From Nitrospira sp. (lineage in GTDB: Bacteria; Nitrospirota; Nitrospiria; Nitrospirales; UBA8639), in contig JAPPLK010000094.1 of the NCBI GenBank assembly GCA_028819435.1, positions 1-53,700 of the forward strand: 53,700 nucleotides of DNA, given 5' to 3'. Shown here one piece after another: positions 16,871-25,228 of the stretch (position 1 is the stretch's first letter; the number at the start of each line of letters is the position of its first letter). The translations under genes and the position numbers were made by a program. The notes under the pieces are model-generated. The model was given only the letters and a program-made list of their open reading frames with translations. It was not told the DNA's origin and made no database searches.

Positions 16871-17971
16871 TCATCTCCCACCCCATTCCTGATGGATCGC
16901 ATCGTGAATCTGCGGACGGAACGCCTTGATGGCCGGATTCGTTCGGGTCGGATGCACTCGATTGGACAAAATAATCACCTCAAGGTCGCAGGACGGATCG
17001 ATCCAGAGAGACGTGCCCGTAAACCCCACGTGCCCGAATGCCCGTGACGAAAATCGCGTACCCGAGGATGAGGGGGCAGAAGGGGTATCCCAGCCCAGCC
17101 CCCAAGAAGACGTATCGGATTGGCGATGAGTAAACTGTTTCGAAAGAGCAGCACTCAAGACCCCATCACGGCCTTGTACCGCCTGAAGCCACGCGGCAGA
17201 AAGTTGGCCGACGGCGTGAGCCGTTCCGAACAGCCCGGCGTGGCCGGCGCAGCCCCCCAACGCGTACGCGTTTTCATCATGCACTTCTCCGCACAGCAAC
17301 CGATTTCTCCAACGTTCCCGTTCCGTGGGGACGACGAGTGTCGGGTCCTCCGTTATCGCTTCCTCGCGACAGGGAAACGCCAAGGACGAAATGCCCAGGG
17401 GCTCATAGATTCTCCGCCGGCAATAGGCCGCCAAGGACGTCCCTGCACACCGTTCGACGATCTCGCCAAGCACCATAAACCCCAGGTCACTGTACAGGCC
17501 TTGACTCCCCGGCTGGTATTCGATTGGTTCGGACGCGATGGCGTTCAGCAACGCGTGCACGCGTTGTCGTCGTTCTTCTTCATTCCGGGGCGGCAACCCC
17601 GAGGGCGCCAATTGTTCATAATAGGGTCGCCACGCTGGCAGCCCCGCTTGATGCGAGAGCAGTTGCCGGAGATCGACGCCGGCAAACGGGCTCCCCCGCA
17701 ACTCGTCCGCCCATTGAGACACAGACTGATCCAGGTGCAGGTGCCCATCCTGGACTAAACACAACATGGCCGTGCTCGTGGCCAGCGGTTTGGTTAAGGA
17801 AGCCAAGTCATAGATCGACTCCAGGCGAACCGGCTGGTCGTCGGGTGAAACTCCGTAAGTTCCCACGGCTTCGTGAAACACGACGGTTCCGCGAGACCTC
17901 ACCAGGGCCACCGCACCAGGGAAGACCCGTTCGTGGACGGCTTGCTGAAATGCACGGAGGATGGAATCCAC
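16871..17971 (-). CDS. Serine beta-lactamase-family hydrolase/esterase (class C type)
   Basis: This is a 366-aa protein of the beta-lactamase/transpeptidase-like fold. The catalytic SxxK is Ser58-Leu-Thr-Lys61 in ASLTKPLA. A YSD motif near 160 matches the YxN/YSN position. HVGFTG near 320 takes the place of the KTG motif, as in EstB-like esterases and D-aminopeptidase relatives. No signal peptide is visible, which argues for a cytoplasmic esterase or peptidase rather than an antibiotic-degrading enzyme. The substrate is unknown. Its position after yggT suggests loose linkage to the envelope genes. Confidence 0.8.
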   Translation of the reverse strand: MDSILRAFQQAVHERVFPGAVALVRSRGTVVFHEAVGTYGVSPDDQPVRLESIYDLASLTKPLATSTAMLCLVQDGHLHLDQSVSQWADELRGSPFAGVDLRQLLSHQAGLPAWRPYYEQLAPSGLPPRNEEERRQRVHALLNAIASEPIEYQPGSQGLYSDLGFMVLGEIVERCAGTSLAAYCRRRIYEPLGISSLAFPCREEAITEDPTLVVPTERERWRNRLLCGEVHDENAYALGGCAGHAGLFGTAHAVGQLSAAWLQAVQGRDGVLSAALSKQFTHRQSDTSSWGLGWDTPSAPSSSGTRFSSRAFGHVGFTGTSLWIDPSCDLEVIILSNRVHPTRTNPAIKAFRPQIHDAIHQEWGGR

Positions 17972-17984
17972 TCGCGTTCTTTTC

Positions 17985-18030
17985 CTCCCCCTCTACCTCC
18001 CCTTGCCCCTCCTTACAAAGGAGGGGAAAA
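17985..18030. repeat. CCCCTCCTT-ACA-AAGGAGGGG palindromic repeat
   Basis: The arms are CCCCTCCTT (18006-18014) and AAGGAGGGG (18018-18026), a perfect 9-bp inverted repeat with an ACA loop. It is preceded by CTCTACCTCCCC and followed by an A-run. The same order (CTCTACC lead, hairpin, A-run) recurs at 51563-51618, imperfectly at 41785-41825 and inverted at 1-39. It lies between yggT and the hydrolase gene. Confidence 0.75.
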
Positions 18031-18074
18031 AAGATTGGAGTTGCATGAGAAGTGGGGCTGGCTATCGCCGGGCG

Positions 18075-18371
18075 TCAATGCAACCTCAAACCAATGTCCC
18101 GAATAGTTTGGACCACGGCATATTGCAAAAACATAATCAGCAAAATAGCCAAAATGGGCGAGACGTCGATGCCTCCGAGTATACCCACCCTGCGTCTGAT
18201 AACGATCAGGACCGGGTCGGTCGCCCTCATGAGGAACTGAACGATCGGATTCCACGGATCAGGATTCACCCATGAAATCAGGGCCCGGATGATAATCAGC
18301 CACATATACAGGAACAGGACCGTATCCAGGACATAGGCCAACCCTTGCAAAATATTACCTGCGACGAACAT
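18075..18371 (-). CDS. yggT: YggT family membrane protein
   Basis: This is a 98-aa integral membrane protein with two hydrophobic segments (about 8-32 and 70-90). The hallmark motif after the first is IIIRALISWVNPDPWNPIVQFLMRATDPVL. YggT proteins are commonly encoded just after yggS and the ftsZ end of the dcw cluster, as here. A role in envelope or osmotic homeostasis has been proposed for the family; the exact function is unknown. Confidence 0.9.
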   Translation of the reverse strand: MFVAGNILQGLAYVLDTVLFLYMWLIIIRALISWVNPDPWNPIVQFLMRATDPVLIVIRRRVGILGGIDVSPILAILLIMFLQYAVVQTIRDIGLRLH

Positions 18372-18431
18372 GGTCTCTTCTCCTCATAACGCACGTCGCC
18401 TTCCGTGTCTCGTTTCGTGATTCCCGACGGG

Positions 18432-19139
18432 TCACGGCACCGGCTGCCGTCGTGCCCCGAACAGCGCGGTGCCGACGCGAACCAACGTCGCACCTTCCTC
18501 GACCGCGACTTCAAAATCATTGGACATGCCCATGGAGAGTTCGCGCATACGAACGCGCTGCAATGGCAGACTGCTGAGCAGTTCGGCCAACAGTTTGAGT
18601 CGTTGGAAATACGGCCGTATCAGTTCGGTGTCCGGATTCCACGGAGGAACCGTCATGAGCCCTTGCACGCACACGGACGGAAAGGCGTCGATTTGCGAGA
18701 CGGCCTCCGGCAACGCGTCGGGCGAAAACCCGCCTTTGGATTCTTCGCCTCCCACGTTGACTTCGAGCAGGATAGCTTGGGAGGTGTGTCGTTCATGGGC
18801 CCGTCGTTGAATCTCCTCAACCTGCTCCAGGGATTCCACGGAATGAATGAGGTTGAATCGACCTACCAGCCACTTGAGTTTTCGTCGCTGAAGCCGGCCG
18901 ATGAAGTGCCACTCGACGTCCCCACGTTCACCCACTGCTTGCATCTTGGCCCGTGCTTCCTGCCAGCGGTTTTCTCCACAGATGGTCAAACCAAACCGGA
19001 TGGCATCAAGGACCCGTGATGCTTCGACGTATTTGGTCGCCGCAACCAATCGCACGTCAGACGGGTCCCTCCCTGCGCGTTCCGCCGCGCGGCGAATTCG
19101 ATCCCGTGTCGCCTGAATCTTCGTCGAGAGGTCATCCAA
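18432..19139 (-). CDS. yggS: YggS/PROSC-type PLP homeostasis protein
   Basis: This is a 235-aa cytoplasmic protein with the alanine-racemase-like TIM barrel. The PLP-binding lysine is in VAATKYVEA near residue 36. WHFIGRLQRRK, QGLMTVPPW and the closing LSMGMSNDFEVAVEEGATLVRVGTALFG are family motifs. It binds PLP and controls vitamin B6 and amino acid balance, without known catalysis. FIGRLQRRK replaces the more usual FIGxLQxNK. It follows pgeF with a mini-MITE between them. Confidence 0.93.
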   Translation of the reverse strand: MDDLSTKIQATRDRIRRAAERAGRDPSDVRLVAATKYVEASRVLDAIRFGLTICGENRWQEARAKMQAVGERGDVEWHFIGRLQRRKLKWLVGRFNLIHSVESLEQVEEIQRRAHERHTSQAILLEVNVGGEESKGGFSPDALPEAVSQIDAFPSVCVQGLMTVPPWNPDTELIRPYFQRLKLLAELLSSLPLQRVRMRELSMGMSNDFEVAVEEGATLVRVGTALFGARRQPVP

Positions 19140-19188
19140 CGCTACGTCCCTGAAAGAAGAATACCCGAAATCTTCTTCATTACCTCAA

Positions 19189-19214
19189 GGAACCTCTAAT
19201 TAATCAGAGGTTCC
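19189..19214. mobile_element. 26-bp mini-MITE (two element ends fused)
   Basis: The unit begins GGAACCTCTAATTAA and ends TAATCAGAGGTTCC. It consists of little more than the two terminal inverted repeats of the larger element. A 4-bp target duplication TCAA flanks it (19185-19188 and 19215-19218). It overlaps the end of pgeF and supplies that gene's last codons and TGA stop. Confidence 0.8.
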
Positions 19215-19965
19215 TCAACATAATCCCGTTGATCATACTACCGTGTACTTTTCCTTCCCGGCGATAGGAGAAAAACAAATCCGGACGACAGATCGTGCAG
19301 AGATCCACGATATGGATATGGTCTTCGGCAAGACCGAGTGACAGGGCTTGCCACTGAATGAATTTTTTTAAATCCAAGCGGCCGGTCCCGGGACCGGTTC
19401 GTCTGAGAATAGTCGGGTCCCCGAGCGCATCCGGTGGCAGCCGGTCCATCACCGGCGTATCGACTTCATAACAGCATGACCCGGCCGACGGCCCAATCGC
19501 CACGTGAAGCGAGGCCAAGCCGGCGCCGAACTGTTCCATCATGTTCCGCACGCTTTTCGCCACAATACCATGCACCGCCCCGCGCCAGCCCGCATGCACG
19601 GCCCCAATCACGCCACGCGAGGCATCCAGCAGCAACACGGGAACACAATCAGCGGTGTGGACGGTCAACAACGTGTCGGCTTGATTGGTGAGCACGGCGT
19701 CATGGCCGCCGAAAAACGTTTGGCCCGCCTTCAAAGGACGATCAATGCTCAACACGTCCGTCCCATGGACCTGGCGGATGGAGACGACCAGCGGATAGTC
19801 GGACCCCCCGGCCTTCACCGTCCCCTGTTCTCCGTTCATACGTCCATACTCCGGCCCATAACGCGTCCCGAAGAAATGCAAGGCACGCTGGCTCACCCGC
19901 CCAAAAGACCAACTTGTAAAGGGAAGCATCGGTTTACGTGTCGGAGGTTCCGCAACCAGGACCAT
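19204..19965 (-). CDS. pgeF: Polyphenol oxidase/laccase-domain (YfiH) purine nucleosidase-like protein
   Basis: This is a 253-aa protein of the YfiH/PgeF family, known for clearing mis-incorporated peptidoglycan or for copper/zinc-linked purine nucleoside activity. From the ATG at 19965 AAAGGAGGG is just upstream; in-frame sequence before that overlaps ftsZ. Metal and catalytic motifs are VHTADCVPVLL and GAVHAGWRG near 135-165, then CTICRPDLFFSYRREG near the end. The final residues Arg-Asn-Leu and the stop are encoded by the 26-bp mini-MITE, so the natural C-terminus was probably replaced. It sits directly after ftsZ, a common position. Confidence 0.9.
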   Translation of the reverse strand: MVLVAEPPTRKPMLPFTSWSFGRVSQRALHFFGTRYGPEYGRMNGEQGTVKAGGSDYPLVVSIRQVHGTDVLSIDRPLKAGQTFFGGHDAVLTNQADTLLTVHTADCVPVLLLDASRGVIGAVHAGWRGAVHGIVAKSVRNMMEQFGAGLASLHVAIGPSAGSCCYEVDTPVMDRLPPDALGDPTILRRTGPGTGRLDLKKFIQWQALSLGLAEDHIHIVDLCTICRPDLFFSYRREGKVHGSMINGIMLRNL

Positions 19966-19993
19966 TCTTCCTGCCCTCCTTTCTCCCAACCCG

Positions 19994-21199
19994 TTAATCG
20001 GCTCTCCTGCGCAAAAACGTGGGAATTTCCCAATCCTCATCCACCAACAAATTACCCTGTTCGATTCTCGAATCCGATTCCCCTCGTCGTATAAATGCCG
20101 GACGATCCAGGTCGTCGGCCGATCCGTCCATGGAAGCCTTCCCTGCCATGGTCAAAACTGGATGGGAGACCGGAGGCACAGGGAGACGAGACCGTTCTTG
20201 TACTTCCGGATTCGCGACCGGCATTGTTCGGAGGAGGTCTTGCTGTTGTTGAAATCCGGTTGCGATCACGGTGATGATGACCTCGTCTCCCAATCCCGGA
20301 TCGACCACGTGTCCGACGATAATATTGGCTTGGGGGTCCGCGGCTTCTTTCGCAATGGTTGACGCTTCATCGAGCTCATGCAGGGACAGATCCATGCTGG
20401 CGGTGATGTTCAACAGCAACCCTTTGGCTCCCTCGATACCATTCTCTTCCAACAGCGGGCTCGTAATCGCTTGCTGGGTTGCTTCCCTGGCACGATTCAG
20501 CCCCCTGGCCACCCCCATCCCCATGACCGCTCTCCCCCTGTAAGACATAACCGTTTGCACGTCGGCAAAATCCACGTTGACCAAGCCGGGAGTCGTAATG
20601 ACGTCGGTAATGCCTTTAATGGCTTGACGCAGGACGTCATCGGCCACCTTGAACGCCTCCAGCACCGGCGTACTCTTGTCTACCAGGGTCAGCAGTTTCT
20701 GGTTCGGAATCACGAGCAAGGAATCCACGTGTCGCCGGAGTTCTCGCAAGCCCTCTTCCGCGTAACCCATCCGACGCTGGCCTTCATGCTGAAAGGGTTT
20801 CGTGACCACGCCTACGGTCAGGATACCCAGTTCCCTGGAAATTCTCGCCACGACGGGGGCTCCGCCCGTGCCAGTCCCTCCGCCCATGCCCGCGGTGACG
20901 AACAACATGTTCACGTCTTCCAAGGCCGCACGGATTTCGCTTTCACTTTCCAGCGCGGCTTCCTTGCCGACTTCCGGATTCGCACCGGCCCCGAGACCTC
21001 GTGTTCGCTCCGGGCCCAACTGAATCCTGTACGGGGTGGAGGATTTGCTCAATGATTGAAGATCGGTATTCCCCACCACAAACTCCACTGGCGTCAGACC
21101 CGCGGCAATCATGGTATTGACCGCATTGCACCCTGCTCCGCCAATCCCAATTACCTTGATTCGAATCGGTGCCATTTCTTCTTCGTGAAATGCAAACAT
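19994..21199 (-). CDS. ftsZ: Cell division tubulin homologue
   Basis: FtsZ polymerises with GTP into the division ring. It is 401 aa. The N-terminal domain has IGIGGAGCNAVNTM, and the tubulin signature GGGTGTGGAPVVA is near 105-117. A variable linker (about 320-385) ends in the conserved tail WEIPTFLRRRAD, which binds FtsA and other partners. AAGGAGG lies 7 bp before the ATG, supporting this start; the short MFAFHEEE extension is unusual but modest. It follows ftsA by 108 bp, where additional promoters may lie. Confidence 0.97.
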   Translation of the reverse strand: MFAFHEEEMAPIRIKVIGIGGAGCNAVNTMIAAGLTPVEFVVGNTDLQSLSKSSTPYRIQLGPERTRGLGAGANPEVGKEAALESESEIRAALEDVNMLFVTAGMGGGTGTGGAPVVARISRELGILTVGVVTKPFQHEGQRRMGYAEEGLRELRRHVDSLLVIPNQKLLTLVDKSTPVLEAFKVADDVLRQAIKGITDVITTPGLVNVDFADVQTVMSYRGRAVMGMGVARGLNRAREATQQAITSPLLEENGIEGAKGLLLNITASMDLSLHELDEASTIAKEAADPQANIIVGHVVDPGLGDEVIITVIATGFQQQQDLLRTMPVANPEVQERSRLPVPPVSHPVLTMAGKASMDGSADDLDRPAFIRRGESDSRIEQGNLLVDEDWEIPTFLRRRAD

Positions 21200-21307
21200 G
21201 GAACGCCTCCTTGTTATAAAACCCCAAATCCACGCCTGTAGGGCTCACTGTTCACTGTCCCTTGGCAAACGCGATATCTGAACATATTCATTTGACACAT
21301 AAGTTCC

Positions 21308-22549
21308 TCAGAAAAGGTTCAAGACCCAACTCTTCATACGACCAAAAACACCTCCCAACCCACTCCCGGCTTTCTTGCTCCCGCCGACGAACTCGAATTC
21401 ATGGTCCGTGCGATACGCCTGTAAAATAAGCCCGACCCCCGTGGAAAACATGGGATTGCGCACAATATCCAGCAAGCCGCCCACGTTGTATGGGACGCCG
21501 CGTCTTCCCGGGAGGTCCAGCACGAGTTCGGCCGCGTCCGGCATTCCCTCCAGCATCGACGTCCCCCCGGTGATCACCACGCCAGCAGCCAGTTTGCCTT
21601 CATAGCCTGACCGATAAATTTCCCGCAGGACCAATTCAAAGATTTCCTCCACCCGAGGTTGAATGATTTCGGCAATTTCCCGCCTGCTCATGGGATGCGG
21701 GGGACGGCCGCCGACGCTCGGGACCTCGACGACTTCCGTCTCTTTCACCATGCTGACAAGGGCCGACCCGTAACGGACCTTGATTTCTTCCGCGTCGGCA
21801 AGCGAGGTGCGCAACCCGATTTGCAGGTCGGTCGTAATATGCTGACCGCCGACCGGCAACACCGCCGAGTGGCAAATCGTCCCATCTGAGAAAATAGCCA
21901 AATCGGTCGTCCCTCCTCCGAGATCGACCATGGCAATCCCCAACCCTTTCTCTTCATCCGTGAGCACGGCTTCGCTTGAGGCCAGCGGCTGCAAGACGAT
22001 ACCGACCACGTCGAGCCCTGCGCGGTTGACGCACTTCATGAGATTCTTGGCCGGAGGGATCGCCCCGGTGACGATGTGCACGTCGACTTCCAACCTCGCC
22101 CCGGAAATCCCGACCGGCTCTTGAATGCCTTCCTGGTCATCCACGATAAATTCTCGAGGCAATACGTGCAGCACCTGTCGGTCCGGCGGCACGACAGCCG
22201 ATGCCTTGGCCGTCTCAACGGCACGAAGCACGTCGCCTCGAAAAACCTCATTCCGCTTGAGCGCCACCACTCCCTTGACGGTCTGACTGGCAATATGACT
22301 GCCGGCGATGCCAATGTAGACCGAGTTGATTTGAACGGCAGCCATCAACTCGGCTTCTTCCACCGCCTTCTTTATCGACTCCACGGTGCTGTCGATGTTG
22401 ACGACGATGCCTTTTCGGAGTCCACGGGATGGGCTCGAGCCCACGCCAATAATGTTGACCCCCTCATCAGGCGTCACCTGCGCCACGATGGCGCAAATTT
22501 TGGTTGTGCCAATATCAAGTCCAACGACGATGTGTTCTTTTTTGGCCAT
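21308..22549 (-). CDS. ftsA: Cell division protein FtsA
   Basis: FtsA is the actin-like membrane tether for FtsZ. It is 413 aa. The phosphate-1 motif IVVGLDIGTTKICAIV is at the N-terminus, phosphate-2 MVDLGGGTTDLAIF near 205, and VVITGGTSMLEGMP near 330. The C-terminal MKSWVLNLF fits an amphipathic membrane-targeting helix. It lies between ftsQ (9 bp) and ftsZ in standard order. Confidence 0.97.
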   Translation of the reverse strand: MAKKEHIVVGLDIGTTKICAIVAQVTPDEGVNIIGVGSSPSRGLRKGIVVNIDSTVESIKKAVEEAELMAAVQINSVYIGIAGSHIASQTVKGVVALKRNEVFRGDVLRAVETAKASAVVPPDRQVLHVLPREFIVDDQEGIQEPVGISGARLEVDVHIVTGAIPPAKNLMKCVNRAGLDVVGIVLQPLASSEAVLTDEEKGLGIAMVDLGGGTTDLAIFSDGTICHSAVLPVGGQHITTDLQIGLRTSLADAEEIKVRYGSALVSMVKETEVVEVPSVGGRPPHPMSRREIAEIIQPRVEEIFELVLREIYRSGYEGKLAAGVVITGGTSMLEGMPDAAELVLDLPGRRGVPYNVGGLLDIVRNPMFSTGVGLILQAYRTDHEFEFVGGSKKAGSGLGGVFGRMKSWVLNLF

Positions 22550-22558
22550 GAGACTTGC

Positions 22559-23320
22559 TCACCCTTCCTTTCGGACGATCACCTTGCCGGCAAACCGTAG
22601 ATCAATCTCATGCGGTCCTTGACGGAAACGCTCTCGTAAAGCCGGCTCCAGTTCGAGATACGGGTGCCACATGTTTTGGAAGTCGTTCTTCACCCGAAAA
22701 ACCAGCCCATCGGTTTTTCCGACCATGAACCGTGGATCACTCAAGTCGACGCTTACGGCAGGGCCGACGTGGCCCTGCAAGTGCTTGGCGAAACGGAGCC
22801 CTTTCCGGGCCTGAACCTGTATCTTGAGATCGCCACCCAAAATCTTCACCGCCGAAAGCCCTATCAGTTCAGGCAACGTCCCCGCCGGCCCGTCAGGCGC
22901 AAGGGACAACACCACCCCTTCTTTATCCAAAAACAACGTTCCTCCCGCGTGTTGAAACAACGCGGCCGGCTTTCGCTCGACCACGATCACCGTCAGGGTG
23001 TGAGGCAGGACTCGTCCTACCGACGCGGACGCCACCGCAGGATGAGCCTCCACTTTCTGTTCCAGGCTTGAGAGATCCACCGAAAGCAACGAACGGTCAT
23101 CGGGCAAATCCAACAGCGACAGCACGACTCGGCGATCGAGCCGGTCGGTACCGGATATGGACACGCGCTTGATGGACAACAAACCGGCCACGGCCGATGG
23201 GAGCCACTGATAGCCCAGCATGCCGAGGATCACCAGAATTCCGACCAGCCCTCCCTGAATCATGCGGGTCCACAGCCTTCGTGCCGACGCCGGCCGAAGT
23301 GATCGATTTTCACGGCTCAT
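22559..23320 (-). CDS. ftsQ: Cell division protein FtsQ
   Basis: This is a 253-aa bitopic divisome protein. A short basic cytoplasmic tail (about 1-20, RPASARRLWTR) precedes a single membrane segment (about 21-48). Then comes a POTRA domain starting IKRVSISGTDRLDRRVV and the beta domain with TLTVIVVERKPAALFQ. It links the early and late divisome and binds FtsB/FtsL. It overlaps ddl by 11 bp. Confidence 0.93.
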   Translation of the reverse strand: MSRENRSLRPASARRLWTRMIQGGLVGILVILGMLGYQWLPSAVAGLLSIKRVSISGTDRLDRRVVLSLLDLPDDRSLLSVDLSSLEQKVEAHPAVASASVGRVLPHTLTVIVVERKPAALFQHAGGTLFLDKEGVVLSLAPDGPAGTLPELIGLSAVKILGGDLKIQVQARKGLRFAKHLQGHVGPAVSVDLSDPRFMVGKTDGLVFRVKNDFQNMWHPYLELEPALRERFRQGPHEIDLRFAGKVIVRKEG

Positions 23321-24269
23321 GCCCGTCCATTCCCCCCTTCGTTGTCCTCCAATTCGATTGCCGTGCCAAGCCGGACCGCAAAATCCGTTCCGTCAGTGAA
23401 TCGTAATCAAGACCGGCCTGGGCCGCGGACATGGGCAACAAACTTCTCCGGGTCATCCCGGGGATCGTGTTGATTTCCAAAAAAACGGGCCTGCCGAAGC
23501 GGTTGAGCCGGAAGTCAACCCTGGCTGCGCCCGCGCAACCCAACACCCGGTAGGCCCGAACCGCCAAGACTTTCACTCGTTGCTCCTGGCCAATGGTCAC
23601 GGGGGCCGGGCACAGGTACCGTGTTTCGGCTTTCTCGTATTTGGCGGCATAATCATAGAATGCATTGGGTGCGACAATCTCGACCGGGGGCAAGGCTTCG
23701 CCGTCCAACACGGACACGGCAAGTTCACGACCGCCGATAAACGATTCCACGAGCACTTCATGATCGCGTTCAAAAGCGCGCGTCAGCGCACCCTTCCACT
23801 GCGAGGGCTTTCGCACCACCGACACGCCCACCGTGGAACCTTCATTCGCGGGCTTGACGACCAGTGGACACGAGAGTTGTGCCGGCATGGCCCTGTTACC
23901 GGTCCGCTGCATGACGACGCCGGGTGCGACGGAAACCCCGTGCATCCGCACAAAGGCCTTGGTCACTGCTTTATTCATGCCCATGGCGCTGGCTTGGACT
24001 CCCGAACCGGTATACGGAATGCCCATGACCTCCAACAAGCCCTGCACCGTGCCGTCCTCTCCACCTCGACCATGCAGGGCGAGGAAGGCCAGTTGTACCT
24101 TGCGGGCCCGTAGCTTGCGCGGCAGGGAGACGTCCACGTCGATGCGGGTGGCGGTATACCCTTTGCGAACCAACGCGGCATACACCGCCTGTCCGGTCTT
24201 CAAGGAAATCTCGCGTTCCGCCGATTGCCCTCCCATGAGGACTCCTATATGAGCTGAAGTCAAAGGCAT
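23310..24269 (-). CDS. ddl: D-alanine-D-alanine ligase
   Basis: Ddl makes the D-Ala-D-Ala dipeptide for MurF. From the ATG at 24269 it is 319 aa (another ATG lies at 24275). GGTAGGA lies just upstream and murB ends at 24284, so the longer reading to 24455 is out-of-frame murB sequence. Motifs are VLMGGQSAEREISLKTG near the N-terminus, NEGSTVGVSVV, and the metal/ATP site DFRLN...FLEINTIPGMT near 270-285. It is an ATP-grasp enzyme of usual length. Confidence 0.95.
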   Translation of the reverse strand: MPLTSAHIGVLMGGQSAEREISLKTGQAVYAALVRKGYTATRIDVDVSLPRKLRARKVQLAFLALHGRGGEDGTVQGLLEVMGIPYTGSGVQASAMGMNKAVTKAFVRMHGVSVAPGVVMQRTGNRAMPAQLSCPLVVKPANEGSTVGVSVVRKPSQWKGALTRAFERDHEVLVESFIGGRELAVSVLDGEALPPVEIVAPNAFYDYAAKYEKAETRYLCPAPVTIGQEQRVKVLAVRAYRVLGCAGAARVDFRLNRFGRPVFLEINTIPGMTRRSLLPMSAAQAGLDYDSLTERILRSGLARQSNWRTTKGGMDGHEP

Positions 24270-24283
24270 TGACATCCTACCGT

Positions 24284-25204
24284 TTACCGTTCGCCCACCA
24301 CTTTCCATTCCAATTCCAACGTGACGCCCGTTTGCCGCGACACTTCCCGTTGGATCGTTTCGATAAGCTGGAGCACGTCTGCAGAACGCGCCCGTCCGAG
24401 GTTGACGATAAAATTCGCATGTTTGGTCGAGACTTGCGCATCCCCCACCCGGCACCCCTTCAAACCGGCTTCTTCGATCAGCCGGCCGGCCGTGGTTCCT
24501 TGAGGATTCTTAAACACCGACCCGGCATTGGGTTGCGAAAGGGGCTGCGATTGCTTTCGATATTGCAGATACGACTTGGTGCGTGAATCAATGGTTTCCC
24601 GAGAGGCAGGGGTGAGACGAAGCCACGCGCCCACCACAACGCCTTCGGGCAGGCTGACCGAACGATACGCAAAACAGACGGACGCCGCAGCATGGGTCAC
24701 TAAACGACCCTCGAGATCAACCATTTGAATGGCGTCCAAACAGTCTTGCATTGCTCCCAGCTTCGTGCCGGCATTCATCACAACCGCGCCCCCAACGGTC
24801 CCGGGTATGCCCGCCGCCCACTCAAGACCCGACAACCCGTGATGTACGGCAAAGCCCAGAAGAACCGGCATCCGCGCGCCGGCTTCGGCGAACACGAGCC
24901 GGGCGTCCTCCATCTCAACGGCTGCCAAATTGGCTAAATTCAAGACGATGCCTCGAATACCGCCGTCCTGCACCAACAAGTTCGTGCCCCCCAACACCAT
25001 GATGGGAATCCGGGCCGCCTGCGCTTGACGAACGATCCGGCACACGTCATGCACGTCCTCCGGGTTCACCAACGCGTCGGCCGGTCCCCCGATACACAGC
25101 GACGTCAATGCTGCCAACGGCGCGTCAAACGCGACTTCTCCTCGTATCCCCGACAAGGCCGTTTTCAAATCATGATGGTTTGACACGGTCAACACGTCTC
25201 CCAC
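24284..25204 (-). CDS. murB: UDP-N-acetylenolpyruvoylglucosamine reductase
   Basis: This is a 306-aa FAD enzyme that reduces enolpyruvyl-UDP-GlcNAc to UDP-MurNAc. The FAD domain contains TSLCIGGPADALVNPEDV and MVLGGTNLLVQDGGIRG. SGLEWAAGIPGTVGGAVVMNAG is the central signature, and the catalytic Ser lies in NAGSVFKNP near 230. The missing extra C-terminal segment places it with type II MurB. It sits between murC and ddl. Confidence 0.95.
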   Translation of the reverse strand: MGDVLTVSNHHDLKTALSGIRGEVAFDAPLAALTSLCIGGPADALVNPEDVHDVCRIVRQAQAARIPIMVLGGTNLLVQDGGIRGIVLNLANLAAVEMEDARLVFAEAGARMPVLLGFAVHHGLSGLEWAAGIPGTVGGAVVMNAGTKLGAMQDCLDAIQMVDLEGRLVTHAAASVCFAYRSVSLPEGVVVGAWLRLTPASRETIDSRTKSYLQYRKQSQPLSQPNAGSVFKNPQGTTAGRLIEEAGLKGCRVGDAQVSTKHANFIVNLGRARSADVLQLIETIQREVSRQTGVTLELEWKVVGER

Positions 25205-25228
25205 TCCCTGACAGTCCGTTCCATAAGC

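Noticed and set aside
16871..17971. Antibiotic-resistance beta-lactamase
   Set aside because: SxxK is present, but there is no signal peptide and the KTG position reads HVG, as in esterases and peptidases of the same fold.
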